A DNA stretch of 64,000 nucleotides, from NCBI GenBank assembly GCA_016466735.1, contig JAAOED010000010.1, positions 1 to 64,000 on the forward strand. The letters run 5' to 3'. This document shows positions 15,646 to 22,544 of the stretch, piece by piece (the first letter of the stretch is position 1; each line of letters starts with the position of its first letter). Source of the stretch: Weissella confusa. Lineage in GTDB: Bacteria; Bacillota; Bacilli; Lactobacillales; Lactobacillaceae. The translations under genes were made by a program, and so were the position numbers. The notes beneath the pieces are model-generated. The model saw only the letters and a list, made by a program, of their open reading frames with translations, did no database searches and had not been told where the DNA came from.

Positions 15646-17579
15646 ACGATACTCTCCTTTTGGGCTGCCAATAATGGCTCACCTGCCGTTACTGATTGGT
15701 TTGCAATCTGCTGTACGCCTTGATATTGTGCTGTATTCGTCACAATCACCATAACATGTTCATCCAAGCCAGCCGCTTTAATTTTAGCTGCATCAAACGT
15801 TCCCAGTACTTCACCAGCTCGAACGTGTTGATTTTGCGTTACGGCCGTTTCAAAACCGTCGCCATTCATTGACACTGTATCCACGCCGATGTGAATTAGA
15901 ATTTCAACGCCGTCATCACCCAGTAAGCCATACGCATGACCAGTTGGATAAACAACGGTTACCGTACCATTCACCGGTGCAAATACTTGCCCAGCCTCTG
16001 GCATGATTGTAACACCTTTACCCATTGCACCACTTGAAAAGACAGGGTCATCAACCGAACTCAACCGGTCAACCCGACCATCAACTGGCGCTGCTACGAC
16101 AATGTCGCCCGCCTTTGGTTCGTAACGGACCGGCTCTTCGTTTGCAGTTGAATCGTCACCAAAATGCCGACGCTTACCATAAACATAGGTGACCGAGAAA
16201 GCCAGAACGAATGCCAAGGCAATACTGATAAAGAAGCCAACCCACTTGGCCGCCGGAATGGCAATGAACCCAATCACCCCGGCCGGTCCCAACGAAGATG
16301 ACAACACGTGGAACAACCCAATCACCAAACCGGCAATTCCAGCTGATCCAAGGGCAATAAAGAATGGGAACTTGTACTTCAAGTTAACTCCAAACATTGC
16401 CGGTTCCGTGATACCAAGCATGGCGGAAGCCCCGGCTGATGACGATAGTGCCCGCAGCTTCTCGTCTTTTTTAGCCAAGAAGAACACCGCGAACGCTGCC
16501 GCTCCTTGCGCGACATTTGAAACCGCCGCAATTGGGAAGATGAAATCGCCACCCGTCTTCGTAATATCCGCAAGCAGCGTCGTTTCAATAGCTGGGAAAC
16601 TTTGGTGCAACCCCGTCACGACAATTGCTGAATAAACGGAACCAAAAATTCCCATGCCCAGGAACCCAAGTGTTTGATAAAGCGTCACTAAACCATCGGT
16701 AAGCCCATTTGACAATGTTCGTAGGACGGGGCCAACCACGGTGAAAGTCAAGAATCCCGTAATAATAATGGCAAACATTGGTGTGAAAGTGAAATCAATC
16801 GCTCCCTTCAAATGCTTATGGAAAAACTTTTCGATATTCGCCAAGATAAAGGCCACACCGATAACTGGCAGCACTTGGCCTTGATAACCAGCTTGTGCAA
16901 TATGCAAGCCGAATATATCCCATGCTGGCATCTTCCCCGCCGCCACAACGGACGCAACATCGTTACCGTTTACTAGGGCTGGCATAACTAAGATCATCCC
17001 CGCAACGGCTCCCAAGATTTCACTACCACCAAATCGCTTCGTGGCTGTATAACCAATCAGGATTGGCAAAAACGCAAACGGTGCCGAAGACATTAAGTTA
17101 ATCATGTCAGCCGCATCTTTAATTTGCGGAAACATCTGAACCAATGATTGCGGTCCAAATAAGTCCTTTCCCGTCAGAATATTATTCAACGCCATCAACA
17201 AACCACCAGCCGTCATTGCTGGAATCAATGGTACGAAAATATCTGATAATACTTGGACCACTGCCATAATCGGATTCTTTTTCTTGCCTTGTTGCGCAGC
17301 AAGTTCCTTAAGTTCTTCCGGTGTCGCTGTTTTAACCCCTGTTTGACTCACATAATGATCATAAACTTTGTTAACATCCCCTGGTCCAACAATGATTTGA
17401 AACTGACCATTTGAATCGAATGTCCCCTTCAAATCTGGGTCGTTATCCAATGCTTGCTGGTCAATGCTGTCGCGATCCTTAACAATCAGACGCAACCGCG
17501 TGGCACAGTGTGCTGCCGTAATGACATTATCATCACCCAAAGCCTTCGCAACCCGCTTTGCTACCTCTTCGTGGTTCAT
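15642..17579 (-). CDS. scrA: Sucrose-type PTS enzyme IIBCA
   Basis: A 645-residue phosphotransferase permease with all domains in one chain. EIIB carries the phosphocysteine in AAHCATRLRLIV (Cys about 25). EIIC is a roughly ten-helix membrane unit starting near residue 100 (FVPLIPAMTAGGLL), and the C-terminal EIIA carries EILIHIGVDTV with the phosphohistidine. It imports and phosphorylates sucrose (or trehalose by sequence alone); pairing with a GH32 enzyme and ScrR favours sucrose. ATG 17579 lies seven bases after GAGGGG. The promoter is overlapped by a cre site and followed by a LacI-type operator. Confidence 0.92.
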   Translation of the reverse strand: MNHEEVAKRVAKALGDDNVITAAHCATRLRLIVKDRDSIDQQALDNDPDLKGTFDSNGQFQIIVGPGDVNKVYDHYVSQTGVKTATPEELKELAAQQGKKKNPIMAVVQVLSDIFVPLIPAMTAGGLLMALNNILTGKDLFGPQSLVQMFPQIKDAADMINLMSSAPFAFLPILIGYTATKRFGGSEILGAVAGMILVMPALVNGNDVASVVAAGKMPAWDIFGLHIAQAGYQGQVLPVIGVAFILANIEKFFHKHLKGAIDFTFTPMFAIIITGFLTFTVVGPVLRTLSNGLTDGLVTLYQTLGFLGMGIFGSVYSAIVVTGLHQSFPAIETTLLADITKTGGDFIFPIAAVSNVAQGAAAFAVFFLAKKDEKLRALSSSAGASAMLGITEPAMFGVNLKYKFPFFIALGSAGIAGLVIGLFHVLSSSLGPAGVIGFIAIPAAKWVGFFISIALAFVLAFSVTYVYGKRRHFGDDSTANEEPVRYEPKAGDIVVAAPVDGRVDRLSSVDDPVFSSGAMGKGVTIMPEAGQVFAPVNGTVTVVYPTGHAYGLLGDDGVEILIHIGVDTVSMNGDGFETAVTQNQHVRAGEVLGTFDAAKIKAAGLDEHVMVIVTNTAQYQGVQQIANQSVTAGEPLLAAQKESIV

Positions 17580-17604
17580 AATATTTCCCCTCAATATTAA
17601 TTTT

Positions 17605-17616
17605 GGAACCGGTTCC
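17605..17616. promoter_or_regulatory. LacI-type operator (probable ScrR site)
   Basis: Perfect 12-bp palindrome GGAACCGGTTCC between the scrA promoter and its ribosome-binding site; a central CG and mirror arms are typical of LacI-family operators. Confidence 0.75.
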
Positions 17617-17632
17617 TTTTTTGTACGCACTA

Positions 17633-17661
17633 ATTGTAACCGCTTTCAAAAAAGTAAGCAA
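17633..17661 (-). promoter_or_regulatory. scrA-scrB promoter
   Basis: TTGCTT (17656-17661) and TACAAT (17633-17638) with a 17-base spacer. Confidence 0.75.
17635..17648 (-). promoter_or_regulatory. cre site for CcpA on the scrA promoter
   Basis: TGAAAGCGGTTACA matches the catabolite-responsive element consensus TGWAANCGNTNWCA at every defined base. It covers the -10 region and part of the spacer, so CcpA binding should block the promoter when glucose is available. Confidence 0.85.
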
Positions 17662-17761
17662 CCCTGATTTTATGGCCACAAATTGTTAAAACTGCCCAAA
17701 CCACGATTGCGAGTGCATTTTGGAGACGCTCAATTTGTTAGATTAATGGAAAAAGTGACAA

Positions 17762-17790
17762 CAAAAAAGCCGTTGGCATCACACCAACGA
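17762..17790 (-). terminator. Terminator of the ADP-ribosyltransferase gene
   Basis: CGTTGG and CCAACG arms (17771-17789) followed by GCTTTTTTG on the minus strand, 12 bases past the stop codon. Confidence 0.8.
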
Positions 17791-17801
17791 CCTTCATCGC
17801 A

Positions 17802-18737
17802 TTACTTCACATACTTCAAGCTAACCAGCTTGTTATCGCCCAAATCATCAACCGCCGTTACCTTAAATTGGCTACCGTGCTTGATGAGGTATTCCTTTTC
17901 AATCTTCCAGTCTGACAAGTTACCAATGTAAGCACCCGTGCTCTTACCCTTTGGCAACGTAATTTGGAGCACGATACCCGTTGCATACTTCTTGGCAATT
18001 TCTTGATCGAACGTTGCACTCATGTATCCCTTATCCGTGTACGTTGCACCGACCTTCAACTTGCCTTTCAAACCAGCATCAAACCCGTCCGTTGAAAGGC
18101 CACGCCAAACCGTCGTCGTCTTAGGATTCTTGAACTTCTTGAATGAAGAATCAATCAACTTAATCTCATTCTTTGTCTTCGCAGAAGCCTTCTGGTCCAA
18201 ACCACGCAACCAGTTATTCATGTCGCCGTAGTTCTTGCTGTATTCGTTAATTGCCTTAACTTCCTTGGTCGACAACTTCTTAGCCCACTTCTTGCTGTAG
18301 TTGCTGAACTTTGGCTCGTCCTTCGACATCTTTGTCTCTGGATCCTTGTGGTTCAACGTCGTGCCGGCTTGTGAGAGACCCTCGTCGTTCACGACATACA
18401 CATACTTGTCCGTGTTAATCTTTGGCAATTCGTTTGACGTTACTGTGTAGCCACCAAAATCCGTGTATGGACCTGATAATTGCAACACAGCACCTGGCTT
18501 CATGTAGTAAATCTTCACCAACGTTGTGCCGGCAGCCATCGTCTTACCAACCTTCAACTTTTGCACCGCGATAGCATCCCCAGCCAACGTCAAATCCGTA
18601 TCCGCTTGAATTGCTGCGGCTGACGAACTCGTCGCTGACACTGCCTCATCTGCAAAAATAACTGCACCTGGCGTTACAACCCCACCAAGGCCAGCCAAAG
18701 CCATCGTCACAACTAATCCTCGTTGCCACATCTTCAT
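17802..18737 (-). CDS. Secreted ADP-ribosyltransferase exoenzyme
   Basis: A 311-residue protein with a signal peptide (MKMWQRGL, hydrophobic core, AxA-like sites around residues 26-35) and no anchor or LPXTG. The C-terminal half is an ADPrib_exo_Tox-type fold with the R-S-ExE catalytic set: Arg212 in TTTVWRGLS, the S-T-S-like GYMSATF (Ser240), and the ARTT-loop I-E280-K-E282-YLIKHGSQFKV with both glutamates. This predicts mono-ADP-ribosylation, with Arg as the favoured acceptor for ExE enzymes. The N-terminal 130 residues match no domain I know. ATG 18737 follows GGGGG by eight bases. The gene is monocistronic, with a dyad over its promoter. Target and biological role are unknown. Confidence 0.82.
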   Translation of the reverse strand: MKMWQRGLVVTMALAGLGGVVTPGAVIFADEAVSATSSSAAAIQADTDLTLAGDAIAVQKLKVGKTMAAGTTLVKIYYMKPGAVLQLSGPYTDFGGYTVTSNELPKINTDKYVYVVNDEGLSQAGTTLNHKDPETKMSKDEPKFSNYSKKWAKKLSTKEVKAINEYSKNYGDMNNWLRGLDQKASAKTKNEIKLIDSSFKKFKNPKTTTVWRGLSTDGFDAGLKGKLKVGATYTDKGYMSATFDQEIAKKYATGIVLQITLPKGKSTGAYIGNLSDWKIEKEYLIKHGSQFKVTAVDDLGDNKLVSLKYVK

Positions 18738-18763
18738 GTCACAATCCCCCAATAGTTTTAATA

Positions 18764-18798
18764 TGTCATTATTATTACATTTTGTAACACGAATGACA
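18764..18798. promoter_or_regulatory. 35-bp nested dyad over the ADP-ribosyltransferase promoter
   Basis: Outer arms TGTCATT (18764-18770) and AATGACA (18792-18798) and inner arms TTACA (18775-18779) and TGTAA (18783-18787) share one centre at 18781; 13 of 17 base pairs across the centre are symmetric. The dyad covers the whole promoter, which argues for a dimeric regulator, not an RNA hairpin. Confidence 0.65.
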
Positions 18799-18799
18799 A
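18771..18799 (-). promoter_or_regulatory. Promoter of the ADP-ribosyltransferase gene
   Basis: TTGTCA (18794-18799) and AATAAT (18771-18776) with a 17-base spacer, fully embedded in the dyad. Confidence 0.6.
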
Positions 18800-18811
18800 A
18801 TTAAAAAGGAG

Positions 18812-18955
18812 TTAACGATTACGACGCTTGTGATCACGTCGTTCTTGTTCCCAACGGTCGATATCTTCCCAGGTAATCGTCCGATCTGAATCGTCAAAAA
18901 AGGCTGCCACGCTAACGATGGCCACCAGAACTAGGATAATAATAATCAGTACCAT
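18812..18955 (-). CDS. Small single-segment membrane protein
   Basis: A 47-residue protein starting at ATG 18955 behind GAGAGG. Residues 2-20 form one transmembrane helix (VLIIIILVLVAIVSVAAFF). The rest is highly charged, DDSDRTITWEDIDRWEQE followed by a basic RRDHKRRNR tail. A longer reading from 18994 lacks a ribosome-binding site. Family unknown. It is separated from lepB by a terminator. Confidence 0.55.
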   Translation of the reverse strand: MVLIIIILVLVAIVSVAAFFDDSDRTITWEDIDRWEQERRDHKRRNR

Positions 18956-19004
18956 GTCAGAGCACCTCTCACGTAATTTTCCTAATCGTAGCATATTTTG
19001 CGAT

Positions 19005-19038
19005 GAAAAAAGCGCAACGAGTTTTTAGCTCATTGCGC
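19005..19038 (-). terminator. Terminator of lepB
   Basis: GCGCAACGAG (19012-19021) pairs with CTCATTGCGC (19029-19038); TTTTTTCATCG follows on the minus strand. Confidence 0.85.
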
Positions 19039-19053
19039 AACATCAAATCTATA

Positions 19054-19638
19054 TCAGAAGGATACGTTGTTAACTTCAGTCGCGTCATTATCAAACGGCG
19101 GAGCCCATACGGTGCCCAAAATTTTGTTCTCCGGCACAAACCCCCAGTACCGTGAGTCGTTTGAAATACTACGATGGTCGCCCAGCACAAAATAGTATCC
19201 GGCCGGAACCTTGTTACTAATTGGTCCCTGCCAGTTTTGTGATTGCCCCAATTCTGCCAGCGATGTCCAATCGCCAACACGAGTATTCGTAGCAACTTGT
19301 TCATTTTCGCTAATGAAAGATTGATCGACAACCTTTCCGTTTACCCGCAACACCCCATTTACATCTGACACGGTATCACCAGGCACGCCGATAACGCGCT
19401 TAATGTATTTCACATCCGGCGTCGCTGCGTTGGGGTCAACACCAGCAGCATTGAACACAACCACCTCGCCACGCTTTATCTCACCTTGCTTGTTTAACAA
19501 CACCATTTGTTTGTTCTGTAGGTTTGGTTGCATAGAATCACCAGAAATAGTCACCGGACTCGCTACAAAAGTATTCCCAACAAGTCCGATTGTTAATCCT
19601 GCAACAATTGGTAGCAACCAACCTAAAAATTTACGCAT
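19054..19638 (-). CDS. lepB: Type I signal peptidase
   Basis: A 194-residue membrane peptidase that removes signal peptides at the outer face of the membrane. One N-terminal transmembrane helix (residues about 4-27) precedes SGDSMQP with the catalytic Ser35. The general-base lysine lies in YIKRVIGVPGD (about Lys80), and the conserved GDHRSISNDSRYWG follows. The start is ATG 19638, after AAGGGGGG. It forms its own unit ending at the terminator at 19005. The neighbouring secreted ADP-ribosyltransferase and the two lipobox-less binding proteins in this window need such an enzyme. Confidence 0.93.
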   Translation of the reverse strand: MRKFLGWLLPIVAGLTIGLVGNTFVASPVTISGDSMQPNLQNKQMVLLNKQGEIKRGEVVVFNAAGVDPNAATPDVKYIKRVIGVPGDTVSDVNGVLRVNGKVVDQSFISENEQVATNTRVGDWTSLAELGQSQNWQGPISNKVPAGYYFVLGDHRSISNDSRYWGFVPENKILGTVWAPPFDNDATEVNNVSF

Positions 19639-19702
19639 ATCGTTTCCCCCCTTCAAAATAAATACTACTTGTCTCATAAGCACAACTTAAACTAAGCTCT
19701 AA

Positions 19703-20032
19703 TCATTTATGATTCTTAGCGTAAATACCCATCATTACGGAAAGTCCCGTCATAAACCCTGCCAGAACGGCAAGAATAATGAATTTAGAAAAAATAAGAT
19801 CGTCTTTGAATAGAATAATTGCAATTAACCACGCCAAGTACACAAGCAGGGTCAATAAAACTTCATTCAGCTTCGTTAAATATAAGAACGACGCAGCCAC
19901 CGTAGCAACGACACCCCATGGGTAGTTCGACCAAATATTGTCCCCTGTCATAGCTGACCAAATAATCGGCCAAACAATTACGGTTGCTAACAAAATCAGT
20001 AATTCTTGGAAACCACTCAAATGCTTACTCAT
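19703..20032 (-). CDS. Small polytopic membrane protein, unknown
   Basis: A 109-residue protein with about four hydrophobic segments (LLILLATVIVWPIIW, GVVATVAASFLYL, LLTLLVYLAWLIAIIL, FIILAVLAGFMTGLSVMM) and short loops. ATG 20032 follows AAGGAG. No family recognised. It lies 64 bases upstream of lepB on the same strand, so the two may be cotranscribed. Confidence 0.6.
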   Translation of the reverse strand: MSKHLSGFQELLILLATVIVWPIIWSAMTGDNIWSNYPWGVVATVAASFLYLTKLNEVLLTLLVYLAWLIAIILFKDDLIFSKFIILAVLAGFMTGLSVMMGIYAKNHK

Positions 20033-20185
20033 GTTTTATAGTCTCCTTCCCATCGTTTAGCTCAATTTAACACAACTTCAGTTGGTCTCACTGTATGAAT
20101 TTTCAAGTCTCGTGAAATTCTTAAGGACTATCCGAGTTATCCGTGTCACTAACACACCAAAGTCTATTTATCGGATGGCTTTGCA

Positions 20186-20220
20186 CAAAAAAGCGCAACG
20201 AGAACATTCCCGCTGCGCTT
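20186..20220 (-). terminator. Terminator of katA
   Basis: AAGCGCA (20191-20197) and TGCGCTT (20214-20220) with an extended imperfect stem, then TTTTTTGTGC on the minus strand. Confidence 0.8.
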
Positions 20221-20233
20221 CATTAGCATGTCA

Positions 20234-21679
20234 TTATAGGTCAATATCTGCCATATCAACGCCAATGGCATCAGCAACACGTTGACCGTAATCAGTATCC
20301 GCGCGTGCCATTTGTTGCACCATCAAGCGCTTGTTTTCAAGGCTATCAATCGTTCCCAATGTTTGCTTGAACGTTTCAACCAAGCGTTGCTTCTCTTCCT
20401 CAGACATCAAGTTATACAAACGACCGTCTGCTGAATAGTAGTCCGTGTCATAAGGCTCGTATGCCCCCGTCATACCTTGGAACATATCACCACTAATTGA
20501 TGCGTGTGGATCTTCAACTGGTCCACCCTGGCTGTTTGGTTCATAGTTCACGCTGCCATCTTGGTTTTGCGCCATAAAGCCATCACGCGCATAGTTGTGG
20601 ATTTCGTTACGCGGACGATTTGCCTTTAATTGCTCATAGTTGGCTCCCAAACGGTAACGCGCCGCATCCTTGTAGGCAAACAAGCGACCTTGCAACAGCT
20701 TATCCAATGAAGGTTCAATCCCTGGCACCAGGTTAGCTGGTGAAAAGGCGATTTCCTCAACATCCTCAAAGTAGTTATCAGGGTTAGCATTCAATGTCAT
20801 CACACCCACTTCTTGTAGTGGATAATCCTTGTGTGACACAACCTTCGTGACGTCAAAAATGTCGTACTTGTAGTCCAATCCTTCTTGGTAAGGAATGATT
20901 TGGACATATAGCGTCCATGAAGGGTAATTGCCATCTTCAATCGCACTGAACAATTCGTTTTGCAAATAATCCGTATCTTGACCAGCCAACTTTTCGGCAA
21001 CCTCATTGGTCATGTTTGATACACCTTGGTTGCTGATGAAGTGATACTTCACCCAGAATTGCTCACCGGCCGCATTCACCCACTTGTATGTGTGACTACC
21101 ATACCCGTTCATCGTCCGGTAACTGGTTGGGTTACCACGATCCCCCATGAGGTAGGTCACTTGGTGGATTGATTCCGGTGAATGTGCCCAGAAATCAAAT
21201 TGCATATTCACATCACGCTTGTGACTACGTGGGTCACGCTTCTGTGAGTGGATGAAGTCTGGGAACTTCAAAGGATCGTTAATAAAGAAAATTGGTGTGT
21301 TGTTACCAACGATGTCGTAGTTACCTTGTTCCGTGTAGAACTTCACTGCGAAACCGCGTACGTCACGAATCGTATCTGGGTAGCCCAACTCACCAGCAAC
21401 TTGTGAAATGCGAATTGCCAGTGGCGTTTCCTTACCTTCACCGTTGAACAAATCCGCCTTGGTGTATGCGCTCATGTCATGCGTCACCTTGAACACGCCC
21501 TTCGCACCAGCACCCTTGGCGTGCACAACACGCTCAGGAATGCGTTCGCGATCAAAGTGCGCCAACTTTTCAAGTAGTTGGTAGTCTTGAATCAACACCG
21601 GTCCGCGTTGACCGGCTGTCAAACTGTGTTGATTGTTTGCCCAAGGTTGTCCCTCTTGTGTCGTTAACTTCTCTGCCAT
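20234..21679 (-). CDS. katA: Haem-dependent catalase
   Basis: A 481-residue monofunctional catalase of the small-subunit type that splits hydrogen peroxide. Active-site marks are RVVHAKGAGAKG (distal His), GNNTPIFFINDP (distal Asn) and RLFAYKDAARYRLG (proximal haem-ligand Tyr). Lactic acid bacteria generally make no haem, so activity should depend on haem taken up from the medium. ATG 21679 follows GGGGG at ten bases. A TATAAT-containing AT-rich block near 21740 could hold the promoter; a degenerate PerR-like sequence there is not convincing. Confidence 0.95.
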   Translation of the reverse strand: MAEKLTTQEGQPWANNQHSLTAGQRGPVLIQDYQLLEKLAHFDRERIPERVVHAKGAGAKGVFKVTHDMSAYTKADLFNGEGKETPLAIRISQVAGELGYPDTIRDVRGFAVKFYTEQGNYDIVGNNTPIFFINDPLKFPDFIHSQKRDPRSHKRDVNMQFDFWAHSPESIHQVTYLMGDRGNPTSYRTMNGYGSHTYKWVNAAGEQFWVKYHFISNQGVSNMTNEVAEKLAGQDTDYLQNELFSAIEDGNYPSWTLYVQIIPYQEGLDYKYDIFDVTKVVSHKDYPLQEVGVMTLNANPDNYFEDVEEIAFSPANLVPGIEPSLDKLLQGRLFAYKDAARYRLGANYEQLKANRPRNEIHNYARDGFMAQNQDGSVNYEPNSQGGPVEDPHASISGDMFQGMTGAYEPYDTDYYSADGRLYNLMSEEEKQRLVETFKQTLGTIDSLENKRLMVQQMARADTDYGQRVADAIGVDMADIDL

Positions 21680-21823
21680 CGTATGGTTTCCCCCGTTACA
21701 ATTCCGTGTGCAATTTCAGTAACATATTCAATTTACTTATATTATAGAACTGCATATAGCATAGCGGGTAAAATCAGAGACCAAAGCCATAACAAATAAT
21801 TTGACGATATTGAAATAATATAG

Positions 21824-21858
21824 AAAAAGCATCCGATTCCATTGTTGGAATTGGCTGC
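21824..21858 (-). terminator. Terminator of the DUF4230 gene
   Basis: GCATCCGATTCC and GGAATTGGCTGC pair imperfectly (21829-21858), with TTTTTCTATATT after them on the minus strand. Confidence 0.7.
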
Positions 21859-21876
21859 TCAATTGGTCGTCAATCA

Positions 21877-22464
21877 TTATTTACCTGTTGTGAACGTGAC
21901 GTTCGCCTTAGGATCAAACCCTTGAATTTGGGCCTTAATCAAGGCTTCTGCACTTTGTTGCGCTGAGGCTGTATTTTCCTTCAAAACTTTATCAGCATAT
22001 TCGTTTTTATCAAACTTCTTATTGATTGCTTTCATCAATTTCTCGTGGCTGATGTTTGAAAATAGCCCGTTTTGATCAGAAACAATCGTAAAGTCCTTAC
22101 GTTCGTTTGAAAGAACCTTCATCTCAGGCATTGAGACGGCAAAGTTATTCTCACTTTGCTTAATTTTTAAATCACGGAAATCAAAACCGATCTTGATTGT
22201 ACCCGTAATGTTAACAACAACCTTTGACTTACCAAATGGCACCTTTGAGATAAAGTCGTTAGCATTGTCAATCGTTTGATTCTCTGAGTACTTAACTGAC
22301 AAGACACTCAACTCACCGACACGCTTAATCTCGCCCACTGAAAACGTGTCATTTGGTGATGGTGCCGTCAATCGTTGATAAACAGAAGCACCATTGATTG
22401 GCACCAAAACGCCCGCTGCAATAATCATAAGCATTGCAACAATGCCCATCATAAATTTTTTCAT
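21877..22464 (-). CDS. DUF4230 domain protein, exported or anchored
   Basis: A 195-residue protein with an N-terminal hydrophobic segment (FMMGIVAMLMIIAAGVLVP) and an extracellular domain of the DUF4230 type: GELSVLSVKYSENQTI, VNITGTIKIGFDF and SVMPEMKVLSN-like blocks. DUF4230 proteins are widespread and of unknown function. ATG 22464 follows AAGGAG. It lies downstream of the RecD-like helicase gene with no terminator between, so read-through is possible. Confidence 0.75.
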   Translation of the reverse strand: MKKFMMGIVAMLMIIAAGVLVPINGASVYQRLTAPSPNDTFSVGEIKRVGELSVLSVKYSENQTIDNANDFISKVPFGKSKVVVNITGTIKIGFDFRDLKIKQSENNFAVSMPEMKVLSNERKDFTIVSDQNGLFSNISHEKLMKAINKKFDKNEYADKVLKENTASAQQSAEALIKAQIQGFDPKANVTFTTGK

Positions 22465-22544
22465 AACCCAACTCTCCTTATCCTATGAGAATACTATATA
22501 AAATATATTTCTCACAAGACCAATCAAGTAAGAGTTGTGTCACA

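Noticed and set aside
21725..21760. PerR box upstream of katA
   Set aside because: The AT-rich stretch only partly matches the PerR consensus and could be a simple promoter.
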